This document shows, piece by piece, positions 11,065 through 21,838 of a DNA stretch of 64,000 nt. Location of the stretch: contig CM069433.1 of NCBI GenBank assembly GCA_035610365.1, positions 52,256,487 to 52,320,486 of the forward strand, in the 5' to 3' direction. A program made the translations under genes and the position numbers. Position 1 is the stretch's first letter; each line of letters starts with the position of its first letter. Origin of the DNA: Aquatica leii. Taxonomy: Eukaryota > Arthropoda > Insecta > Coleoptera > Lampyridae. The notes under the pieces were generated by a model that saw only the letters and a list, made by a program, of their open reading frames with translations, searched no databases and was not told where the DNA came from.

Positions 11065-12750
11065 GCATCTACTGTAACGGTTTTTTTCCAGGTAAATCTT
11101 TTATTGTAAAATCATATTTTTGTAAAAGTACTGACCAACAATAAATACAATTATTTGTAAACCTATTTGTGATAGGGCTTCTAAGAGCAACATAATCAGT
11201 TTCTTTATTGAAATGTTTTCTTAAAAGATAAATTCTTAATTTTGTCAAAACAAAAACAATGGCTATCATTTCTTTTTCTGAGATAGTATAATTTAGCTCG
11301 CAACTGTTTAAAACTCTTAGTATAAAATATATTTCTATTCTTTTTTAAATTTTAATAACAAAGCTGCAATGGCATTATCTGAAGCATCAGTTCTAACAAT
11401 AAATTCTAATTGAAAATTTAGATGACGTAACAATAACTTATTATAAAACTGGAATTTCAATAAATTAAATAAACTTTCTTGCTCTTCCGGTCATTTGCAT
11501 TTAGTTTTTTCTTTAACTAATACGTATAATGGTTGGGCAATGTCTGAATAGTTAGTTATACATTTTTGATAACAATTCAATACACTTTGTTCTTAAAGGT
11601 TTTTTATAATTTAGTAATTTTTGGAATCGCTTTTGTTCTATTCCTATTCCTTTTGTTGTAATTTGATATCTTATATATTTGACCTTTTCTTTATAAAATT
11701 GTCATTTTTCTATGTTAATTTTGAGAACTGTTTTATTTAAATCTTTTAACACTATTTTCAAATGTTTTTTGTGTTCATGTGTGTTAATGTTGAATATTAA
11801 CTTATCCATTTTGTTATTTGGTTCAATTTTCTTCTTTTCCTATATTGCCATCTTTCTTTTTTACTACTATTAAAGGATTTACATAATAACGTGTTTAATT
11901 CTGTGATTGTTTAACATTTTATATTTTCCAAAACTTTTTCTCTGTAGGACTGTGGTATTGCACTGACTTATAATTAAAAGGAGCATTTTCATAAAATTCT
12001 AATTTTTGTTCAAAATTTTTTGCAACTTTTGATTATTTATCAATGCAAATTTTTTTGATAATGCAATCTATCTGATTTATGTTTATCTGTATTGATATTG
12101 TTTATATTAACTGTACTTTTCACATTTTCTTCTTATTTTATATTATGCATGTAATCTTTATCAATATTTTTCTACTTTATCTTATCTTCATTTAAAATAA
12201 TATATTTTTTTAAATATTCATCTTTACTTTAAAGCTTTCCAGGAACTTAATACCAATTATACAATTTATTCTCATTCCTAGTACAATCAACATTTGCACA
12301 TTTTTTCTGTCTTGTCCCATTTTAATGTTAATAATGTTTTTCTTTTTATTAGTGCAATTGTTTAATAATTACAGTTACGTCTGTGTTTCATTGAAATTAT
12401 GTTTGTTACAATTTAAAAATTTTGTATTTATAATTTTTTCTTTAATTAGAGAAACCTAAACTATTATATCTAATAATACTAAACAATTTATTTTATTAAT
12501 TTCTATGTCTACATATGACAAATTATTTGTAAACTTAGTGTACATTTTATTATAATGATGGTTTAAAATAAATTCTTCAGGGTGTTTATAGCTATGCTGA
12601 TTTGACTTGTTTGTTAGTAAAAATTTTCGTTACTGCTAGTTATACTTGATTTAAGTTCCTCATTTTTTCTGTTACGTTGTTTTCCTCTATCTCTACATGT
12701 AGACGCTTCATTGCTAACATTTTCTGCTTTAAAAGTTTTAACCATCGGAT
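11065..12750 (-). pseudogene. Degenerate Ty3/Gypsy pol (protease to RNase H)
   Basis: Reading downwards from 12750, scattered frames give a protease end (GMRINCIIGIKFLE-like, about 12250), an RT start (PLIVVKKKDG-like, about 11850-11890), a post-palm segment (KCQFYKEKVKYIRYQI-like, about 11650-11720), an RNase H start (FIVRTDASDNAIAALL, about 11350-11420), and the RNase H end in 11069-11269: ELNYTISEKEM, RIYLL, NNCIYCWSVLLQKYDFTIKDLPGKK. Many stops and shifts interrupt it. It is clearly distinct from both better-preserved Gypsy elements in this window. Integrase and LTRs were not found. Confidence 0.75.
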
Positions 12751-13029
12751 TTATTCTGACTCTCTTTTCAATATGATAATTTGACTTTGTTTTTTAGTTC
12801 AATTCATTATCACATTCATTTTTTTAATTTACTTTCGTTTGTTGATTCCGGTTGTAATAGTTTCTAATGTCCAAAAATACTTTAAATACTTATTAAAATT
12901 TCTATTTGCAATATTTCTATCGTGTCATATATTTTTTGTAGTTTTCTTCATTCTCTATTTTCATATTTTAAAATAATCTTAGTTTACAGTACATCTGTAT
13001 TTTTGCTGTTAACGTTCTTCCATGACGCG
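12751..13029. other. AT-rich spacer
   Basis: No coding match or repeat recognised. Confidence 0.3.
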
Positions 13030-13800
13030 TAAATTTTGATTCAAACGGTTACCCTGCTTCTCGCTGATATATTCTAGATTTTTTGGAAACCTCTCTGACT
13101 ATGTAGAAAACCGTGTGTAGACCGTATATAAGTTGAACATAATTTTCTGATTTTCTATTTCTGCGAATTCGCATCACGGAAACGGAAGCTGTCCAAGCCT
13201 TTAATTCAAGCTCATTCATAAAATTTCTAAATTGGATGTATTTCCTAAGTTGTCTAATTTGTGGTCCATCCAAAATACCCGCTTTAAGCTTTCTAACTGT
13301 TTGATGATTTCCAATTTTATATGTAATAGCAACAGAATAATTTTTTCATTCTAGGCGTCGTTTTCTCCCAAAGATCAGTTTTTTCTGACTCAATGTCTTT
13401 TTTTAGCTCTATTGTTCAAAAGACACATAAAACAAGGAAAACCTAGTGTAACTATTTTGTTGACCGAGAAGAATATTTTGAAATCAACACAAGTTTGCCA
13501 TTTGTGGTCATTGGTGGTCTATATTTTAAATCGTACTTTCAATGAGATTCCATTACATATTTTTTGCTGGGTAACTTCCACAATTTAATTTTTTTTGTCC
13601 ATAGTTGATTCAACGAACAGTGATTTTGCAATTTCACCACTTATTTTTTTTTTACTAAAAACAGGTTAGTTTATCTTCTGTTTAGAAGCTACTATGTGCT
13701 GTTCTTATAAAATCTATCTTTTGAGTAAAATTGCTTAGAAACTTTTGATGAACGTTAATATTTTCTGATTCTGTTAGAGTTAGATTTTTTTTGCAGTAAA
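13030..13800 (-). pseudogene. Remnant of a repeat-associated arthropod protein of unknown class
   Basis: 13049-13273 encodes DGPQIRQLRKYIQFRNFMNE followed by an ELKAW..SV segment, preceded in another frame by a KLKAG motif (about 13275-13300) and a CVDFK...FPCFMCL segment (about 13430-13510). The order matches a long protein I remember as highly repeated in arthropod genome annotations, apparently mobile-element encoded. I cannot assign it to a named superfamily. Stops and frameshifts make it non-functional. Confidence 0.5.
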
Positions 13801-16800
13801 TATTTAGTGAATTAATACATCATCAGTGGTTTTTTTTAAGGTATTTGGTAGTTATGGCAGTTTATTCGTTTGTTCCTCGCAAAACTAATTTTTTGCCTTA
13901 TAATTAAATATGTATAAATAAAAAACAAAGTATTAAATTAGTAGAGGTAACACCACTATGTTGACATTATGACATTTTTAACCTACATACGTGTAACTTG
14001 TTTTGTCTTACAAAATATGATTTTAGTTTTACCAGTCTTAGTGCTTTTGAATGCATATTTAGTTAATTCAAAATATTTTTTTAAAAATTACCTATTTGTT
14101 TTAGTTTTGATCTTACCTCAATGATCGTTACTGCATTCTTTCAGAAACCATCTGAGGTATTATAAATTATTCTAAAACCTCATCGGTTAAGCAAAAGTGA
14201 AAATTTTAAACTGTTTACATAGCATTCAACTCTTCTTTTTGAGTTACTAGGAGTTTTTTTTATTGTTTAGATCGCGAGAAATGTAGTACATTGATTTTCT
14301 CGTTTACTTCTACGGTTACGTTTGATCTTAATGGTTTTTAAGATTATAATGAAACAAAGCAATCTTTAGATAACCAAACTTGTTTTGGTAATTTAAAGGT
14401 TTATTTTGTAATTTTGTAATTAATCAAATGTTTTATTTTTTTACACCACAGCATTTAGGATTAAATAATAACACTACAACTTTCTGTGTAACTGCTGTAA
14501 AAATGGATCTAGCTTTTGCAGTCTTTATCTAAAAAAATAACCATTACAAATTTTTGTTAAATAAAAATTATCAAAAAAACAACTTAGTATAAACATCTTA
14601 ATATGACAAGTACTTAAACATTCTTTAATGAAAAATAATCTTCCATCATGACTGGATTCTACCTACTTTGAGATCGTTTCTCCATTTTTGAAGTTCCTCT
14701 GTTTTTCATTAGTCTTTTCTAAACTAGCAGGAAAGAAATCTAATTGTGACTGCAAAAAAATTAAATGAGCGACATTTAGCAGCCTACATTTTTATAGTTT
14801 TTTAGCAAATTAGTCACAATATCTTAGTAGCTTTGGTCAGCTCTAAATCATTTATGATACGGTCAAAATATTCATCTTTCCTAATTTGTTAAGCGACAAA
14901 TATTCATTTGATTATTTTTGCGTAATACAGGTTTGGAAACTTATTTTTTGAGTATGTATTTGAAACAATTGCTTTTTAAGTGCTGTAATTGGCTTCAATG
15001 TAAATGGCGTAAAATTGCAAAATTAGAATGTTGATCCGTCAGTGTCATTTTTTATTTGGTAATGTTGCTGAACTGTTTGGCTATACCACAGACACAAAAA
15101 AACAACAGCATTAAGTAAAACTTTTTTGCAGTCCAAGTAATAAGAAAATAAAGTTAAGGTGACCACATGTGCCAAAGATGATTTGAATATTAAATGAGAT
15201 TTAATATAGTTGATATACGGTCATATGTTTCTTTTGTGATTATCAAATGAGCCAATGAAATTGATGGTTTTGAGTTACAATTATAAAGTATAACGGTTTT
15301 GACACTTGTTTTTGACGAGTCGATAAACAATCGCTATTTGTAACGTTTCTGCACTACAGAGATTATTATTCGGGTGAGAAAGTAACCGCAGCCTACCATG
15401 CGGTAAAAGTTTAAGTTACTATCGTCGGGGTCAACTTTTGGCGGCTATTAGCGTATTACATTTTAATTGTGGCTCAAAAATAACCTGAAGTAAAAATAAT
15501 CTTGTTCCACAATGTTATTGAACATACAATATCCTTTGAGCGTCATTTCACAAATTTCTCGAAAATAAACATTGAAAATGGAAATCGACTGTAAGATTAA
15601 AAATCAGAAGGAATCAGAAAGAGTAAAAAGCCCTCACATAAAAGTTTGTAGTTTGCATTTTATCAAAGTGGTTTTTTTTAAGTTGGAAATTTAACAGTGT
15701 TTGCTATATTATTAAGAACAGTTTCAAAAATATGTAAAAAAAATACTCATTTATGTAATACTGAGACGATGTTACTAACCTTAACAAAGTTAAAATAAAT
15801 TCAACATTTATTGTTTTATGCGTATTATTCAAAATATCTTGTCATATTTCTACAAAATAAATTAGCAAATAAACATAATTTTATAACCGGGTTTTCGATT
15901 TTTATCTAAAGAAGAAATTTCAAATAATATGCTTTGTTTTAATAAATTTAAATCTACAAAGTTCATCTTAAATTGTAGAGATATATTATGCGGCTTATAT
16001 TTTAACGGCGATCATAACATTTTACAACTCCATCTATACTTGCTTCCCAACCCGAATGGTAAAAGTAAGAAATTCTTGTACGGTTTTCCATTCTTAAAAA
16101 AACAACTAGTGGAACACTGTTTTAAACTTTTTTAATTTAGTAAGAGTTTAGTAATATATGATTTGTATATTGTCAGACCGCCTCAACAACTAAACAATAA
16201 ATGAATCACACCACCGCCGGCTGCAACCTTTATATCTGCACGAGTCAATTCCAGAAGTTTCCATTTTAGTATATTTTGCAATGACTAATTAATTAGAAGT
16301 ATTTACTTTTCTCTGCAATGCATGACGTTGTATTCTTTGTAGTTGCTGCGCTCTTTACAAAATAATACCTTTTAAATTTTAAGTTTTACGTTAATCTTAG
16401 TGAAAACAGATAAAAATATTATATAAACAATAATAAATCATTATATTGAATCTAACATAAAATTTGTATCTGATTTTCTATATTCACTTAAAACAAAAGT
16501 TTACTTCATATAACTGGAAATGCGATAAAATTTAAAATAAGTTTTTATAGATTCAAAAAGTTTTTCAATACTAAAAATGTTTTGCTTTTATTTAGAACAA
16601 GAAATAGAGTCGATAAATAAATAAATTTATATACACTTTTTTTTTATTTACATTTTGAATTAGTAAATTACATTTAATAATAAAATTTTGTTACGTTATT
16701 TTAGATTTTAAATAAACTTAAAAAATCAAATTTATTTCGAGGTTGTATTTACAGCGCAAAAATACGAGATTGCAGCATACCCGTTTATAGACGCAGTTGG

Positions 16801-17094
16801 ACGACGTTTTTATTAAATGTCGAGCGGAAGCATTGCTTTTTATTCCGGTTTATATCTAAAACTAGGTGACAACTTTTTACTTTATTTTTTCAATTTTCAG
16901 TATAGACGGATTAGAGAAAATGCATTGTACTGCGCAAATGTAATAAAACTACCCAAATTCGATTTTGTTATTCTAAAAATACTTTGTTGTTATTTATACA
17001 TTTATGTAAATAGAATACATTTTTATACTACATTTATAAATAACATTTAAAAAATAATTATTATTTTTTATAATTTTAATTTATTTAAATGTAG
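13801..17094. other. Intergenic or intronic AT-rich DNA
   Basis: Small open frames (15929-16135, 16817-17050) lack family motifs, are lysine/asparagine/isoleucine-rich as expected by chance, and have no supporting splice or poly(A) context. No repeats of note were seen. Confidence 0.4.
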
Positions 17095-17575
17095 ACATCC
17101 CAGGTTTAAGTAATAATTTAATTAACATTTTAAAAAAATCTGATCATGTCAAAATTGTTCTCTATAACCATAAAACAATATACAAAACTATCTATACGAA
17201 ACTAAAAAACAAAACTAACATCTTAGACAAATCATACGTTGCATATAAAATCAATTGTAAACAATGCAATAAATATTATAGTGGCCAAACAAAACAAAAG
17301 CTTAAAAATAGAATTAAAAACCATAACTATGATTGCAATAAAAAAAACTGTAGATACTGGTCTAACTTTCCATCATGTCGAGGACAATCATGATTTTGAT
17401 TTTGACAATCCGCAAGTTTTGGATGTAGAACTAAATTTAAAAAAAAGATTAATATCTGAGATGCTCTTTATTAATTTATATAATGATAATGTGAATTTCA
17501 AGACGGATACTCAAAATCTGAATCCCATTTATAACAACATTATTAGCAAATGTAAACGTATTTACTAAATTGTTT
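17095..17575 (+). pseudogene. Penelope-like element family B: RT tail and GIY-YIG endonuclease
   Basis: Frames encode a C-terminal RT tail followed by a GIY-YIG-type nuclease: YVAYKINCKQCNKYYSGQTK, then KLKNRIKNH. The continuing frame 17239-17568 ends in LDVELNLKKRLISEMLFINL, as in the family B copies at 34.7-39.2 kb. The nuclease core deviates (YYSG in place of YIG) and a frameshift falls near 17330-17390, so this is a 5'-truncated dead copy. GIY-YIG fused to RT is the hallmark of canonical Penelope-like elements. Confidence 0.8.
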
Positions 17576-18323
17576 GTCACTTAATTTTTATAACAACTAA
17601 CAAAATTACGTCAATCTTATCATTACAAATACAATTTACCACTCTTATCCGTTGTTAAAGTGTACATTACTCTTATTCTATCATTGAGATTCAGCTTATG
17701 TGTGGGTTATGTTTGTGTCGTATAAGATTATATGTCTTCGTGCTTTCCTATTTTGTCCATGTTTTAATTATATGTATATATGGGCAGAAATTAAACGTTC
17801 TACTGTTAGGTAAGATCAATTTATTTCTTTAACTCAAACGTAGTATTAGTGAACAAATAAGATTTTGATAATTTGTTGTTTGTGTTTTTCATTTTTACTG
17901 TAAATTGTAATTTATTATTCTAGTTCGTAAGTTTTTAATTATATCACTACCAAGCTATTAAGTTTTTGGAGGAGTTGTATTGTTCTCATAGTAATTAATC
18001 GCTTAAATACGGTTATTAATTCAATATTATTACTGGCAACTCGATTAACAGTTTGACCCGATAAAGTCAATAATTTAATTTTTTAGTAAATATAGCAACA
18101 ATGTTACATGCACCGACAACATAACCATGTGTGGACAACAGCACGTCATTCTAGAAACTAATGATACCTATTGTAAAAGTATTTATGAACAATTGTCTAC
18201 AAAAGTAATATAAAGTATTCTATCAAGGTACGCCACCGGCGGTATACTGACCTTACGGTGATATTACCGTAGTCGGCGATATTGAAAAATTAACCGAAAA
18301 ACATAAGGTCTTTAGGTACAGTT
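17576..18323. other. Spacer, possibly Penelope 3' tail, with a small CG-rich palindrome
   Basis: 17576-17830 may be 3' tail of the preceding element. At about 18256-18273 TACGGTGATATTACCGTA is a near-perfect palindrome next to GGTACGCCACCGGCGGTATAC, unusually CG-rich for this window. Confidence 0.35.
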
Positions 18324-18635
18324 GGAGTACAGAACAAAACGCCGAACGCCCAAAACGCCGACTCTATATAACGTCCAATACGCCGACTCCTATTTCGCCG
18401 ACCACGTCTAAAACGCCGAACCGCGTATATGACCAAAACGCCGATTCGTGTCCACAATGCCGACCGACGCAAAATTACGTCACATTGTACGTAAGCATAG
18501 CGTCCGAGTCGTATACGAATCGATATTTGCTTTTAGTACAAAACGCTGTCTTCTCAATATTTCGGCAAAATGTCCACGACCGCAACTATAAGATTGCTTC
18601 AAAATGCCGACTAGTCGACATTTTGGGCAGATGCC
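18324..18635 (+). mobile_element. CGCCGAC-rich inverted-repeat element, copy 1
   Basis: About 312 bp with at least eight CGCCGA/TGCCGA motifs, mostly in the form AAAACGCCGACT. It ends in ACATTTTGGGCAGATGCC. Reverse-complemented, it aligns along its whole length to copy 2 (21531-21838), including the unique block ACGAATCGATAT and the TTTCGGCAAAATGTCCACG block. Its outer end is more diverged than that of copy 2. Homology seems to continue a few bases inward (ACAATACC...GACA), so either each copy is a MITE or the pair are arms of a larger inverted repeat. Confidence 0.7.
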
Positions 18636-19299
18636 ACAATACCGACAGCATAGTTTTTTGATTTGTTTATTAGATAAATTTTGCTACTTACTGTTATAAC
18701 AACATCAACAAGCGTAAAAGAATTATAAGTCTTTATCTATAAATACGTTTTTCTGCTTCCGTCCGTTTTGACGTATTTCACAGGCATCATAATCGGCCGG
18801 AAGTTTTACTTTTCCAGCCTAGGCCAGTACAATGTAGTAGAATTTTATAACTAAAAGTTGGCACTAGTAATCATTATTTAATTAAACGTCATCTGTCAGA
18901 TTTAGTAACATACACCATTATCTGTGTTATTGTTTAAAGTAGCACTAACAAATTAAATTTTATTAAAAATCAATACTTAAATAACTGCTTTTAATTAATT
19001 TTGTTACTATAAAGATCAGCACAAAAAATGTTCTGTATCACACGTCCTAAAAGTATTTTGCAAGTATTCGCATTTTGTAAGCCTCGACCAACAAATATGC
19101 TCATACTCGCAAAATAGCACTTTCTGGAATAGTGATACAAATAACTATTAACAGATGCGACGATTTGTAATATAGTACATATTTTGTTAACTCATAACTA
19201 AAGAGCAGAAGTAAAAATCTTCAAACATTGCGCAATAAATTGTATCTAAAATTTTCAATCAATTAATCAATAGCCTTTATCTGTCATAAAAAGAAATTT
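18636..19299. other. AT-rich spacer between inverted elements
   Basis: No gene or repeat recognised. Confidence 0.3.
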
Positions 19300-19990
19300 T
19301 TTTAACAAAGAATTCGTGTTTTTTAAAACTAAACCTAAAATTATTACACTACCTAACCAATGTAATCTAAACCCTCCACCGCTAATCAATTCTCTATATA
19401 CAAATACATCTACTACACTACTTGTAATTTTTTTCTCCTTTTTAATACATCTTCTATCCATCCCATCCTTCTCTAGAAAATCTCCAACCTTCCTCCCTCC
19501 TCTTTTCTTAGTTATATGCATTCTTTTAACATGTGCTCTATATTTTCCCACTCCTCCCCACATAGTCTACATCTGCTATCTTTATCTTCCTTTCAACACT
19601 TATTGTCTAGCTCTTCATTCCCGCATATAAGCTTTAGTAAACTGGGCATATTATTGCTTCTTTCTAATCATCCAAAAACTCTTCACGTAACCATATCTTA
19701 TTTAAAATTTTTCTTATTTTTTCTTTCGTTCTCTTTCCTGTATATTTCCATTGTCCCACCCGTCCCTTTTAACTACCCATTACATCAATCACCTATATAT
19801 GTATATTCTCTTATAGTATAGTCCTCCCCTTCTCCTCACATAACTCTAATAGCTCCCTACCTTGTTTGTTTATTGTCTTATCCATCGTTACTTTTTTTTA
19901 TTTCCTCCCCATTCACTATCATACCCCTTCCTTCATCAATTCTCGCGTTAAAATCCCCACCTATTATTAATTTCTTTTTCTTTCCTTTTC
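19300..19990 (-). pseudogene. R1-like non-LTR retrotransposon with endonuclease joined to C-terminal zinc knuckle
   Basis: The minus strand near 19920-19990 encodes LIIGGDFNARIDEGRG, the APE endonuclease GDFN block. About 400 bp later (19520-19600) it encodes RCRLCGEEWENIEHMLKECI, the C-terminal C-x2-C...H...C knuckle that ends R1/I-like pol proteins. The whole RT between them is missing, so an internal deletion fused EN to tail. The strand is very purine-rich. The family appears to be that of 61960-63240. Frames on the opposite strand (19316-19821) are pyrimidine-rich shadows. Confidence 0.75.
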
Positions 19991-20215
19991 AATCAGTAGC
20001 TGTTTCAACTTCCTTATTGTTTGTTTCATTTCTCGACCGAAAATGAGAGATTTGGAAGTAGAAATGTCCTTAGGTTTTCGAGCACGTGAATGTAGACGAC
20101 TATTAATAATTGTTAGAATATTTTTTTTCATATAACCATTGTTTACCAAAGTTCTAGTAAGATGACGGAGTTCCGAGTTTAGATTTCAGGTTAGCAAATA
20201 GAAAAAGCGCTATGA
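19991..20215 (-). pseudogene. Penelope-like family A fragment
   Basis: The frame 19967-20149 contains VNNGYMKKNI and RLHSRARKPKDI, matching the RT-terminal segment of family A at about 30040-30130 (VNNGYVKRNI, RLHPRTRLPKDI). DNA similarity extends to about 20215. Only this short piece remains, abutting the R1-like fragment in the same orientation, so it was already truncated or was cut by that insertion. Confidence 0.75.
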
Positions 20216-21530
20216 AATAAGGATTCGATAGCAAAACTTTTCTGAGCAGAATGATGAAGACGAAGCATGAAGATATCTATCCGTATTGCAATTTTTTAGC
20301 AATTTTTTTATATATCTGTCTATACCAATGTCTATACTATAGTTTTAAGACATCTAGCACTAATTAAGATTATTTAAATAACTGCATCAGTTGCAAGTAA
20401 ACTAAATACGTGGATGAAAATGTAGAATGCCAAACGAGACAGCCAGCAACATTATTGTTGCCTTGAAAACATTTTGGTTTATGCGATGAGTGATGGGAGA
20501 ACAGCCAACGATTAGGAGGTATACCGGAAACGGTTCAAGAAAAAAGATTTGATAATGTTGTAGATTATTCTGTCTACCCGTTGGGTAGAATTCGTGTACA
20601 AGAATACATTAAAATTGTAACTACATAAGTCGTTTTTTAATTGTTATTGTACGTAGTAGTAATTCAGAATTGGGCATTAGTTGAGTAAATACTAACGACT
20701 TTCATCAACGCAATTTTTAAGTTATATTTATCAGATAATTAATTTATGTTACAATTATTTTTATAGCAATTGAATTAATTTACCACTAAGTGTAACATTA
20801 AAATTTATTTGTGATTAAATTTTAATCATAATTTGTACTCAAATTGAAGTTTTGTCTAACTCTGAGTAGTATTAGGAATAAAATTCTTAGGTGCCTTAAA
20901 TTATCATTTCACATACATGACATTTATGCTTGAAAATAGTAAAATATTTAAAAACAAGAAAGTAACGTAATTTATGTAATCTAACTTTTATACGAACGAT
21001 GGTTAATGCAACGTAGTAGTAAATTATTAAAACAATGTTTGTAAAATGTTTCCACATTTTAGCAATTTAAGTAGTTTTTAAATGTGTATGTTTTTCATTC
21101 AACTTAACTGTTTTTTCATTTACTTACCAAAAAGATAATATTTATGTCACCAAAGGTAACTTACAAGTAATTTTTATGTGCCTAAAAACAATTACTAGTA
21201 ATAATCTAATGTGTCATCAATCTCAAAGTTGAAATTTAAACAATACATGCCAAGAAATAAAAAAATAGTAATAATAGCTTTATGAATATTAAGTGTGTCT
21301 TCTAATATTATACATATGTGTATGATAAATTTCTTAAAATAATAAATCAATGGCAAACAAATAGTTAAACATGAGTTAAGGAAATACATACTGTAAAGAC
21401 ATAATTCTTTTACATTTTTGGTGTTGTACTTCTTATAACAGTAAGTAGGTAGCACAAAAAATTAATCAAATAAACAAATACAAAAACCGATGAGAACTTT
21501 CGATATGTGTTGTCGGTATTATGGTATTGT
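20216..21530. other. AT-rich stretch without a recognised gene
   Basis: The frame 21195-21455 (-) is hydrophobic and lacks motifs. Nothing else supported. Confidence 0.3.
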
Positions 21531-21838
21531 GGGATCAGCTCAAAACGCCGACTAGTAAGCATTTTGTATCATTATGGGTGCGTTCGTGGACATTTTGCCG
21601 AAATGTTGAGTAAACGTCGTGTTGTACTAAAACCGAATATCGATTCGTATTCGGCTCCGACGCTATGTTTACGTACGAGTTGAAGTTATTTTGCGTCTGT
21701 TGGCATTATGGACACGAGTCGGCGTTTTGGTCGCATACGTGGTTTGACGTTTTGGACATGGTTGGCGGAATTCGAGTCGGCGTTTTGAACAAAATATCGA
21801 GTCGGCGTTTTGGGCATACGGCGTTTTGGGCAGATCCC
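21531..21838 (-). mobile_element. CGCCGAC-rich inverted-repeat element, copy 2
   Basis: 308 bp with clear terminal inverted repeats: it starts GGGATCAGCTCAAAACGCCG and its reverse complement starts GGGATCTGCCCAAAACGCCG. The body carries repeated GTCGGCGTTTTG motifs, the complement of those in copy 1. No convincing target-site duplication is visible. A frame crossing it (21665-21907) is an accident of the repeats. Confidence 0.8.

Noticed and set aside
15900-17050. Short plus-strand frames as host exons
   Set aside because: No convincing acceptor-donor pair in frame and no motif.
19316-19821. Plus-strand frames of about 100 residues, Pro/Ser/Phe-rich
   Set aside because: Antisense shadows of the minus-strand R1-like remnant with its zinc knuckle.
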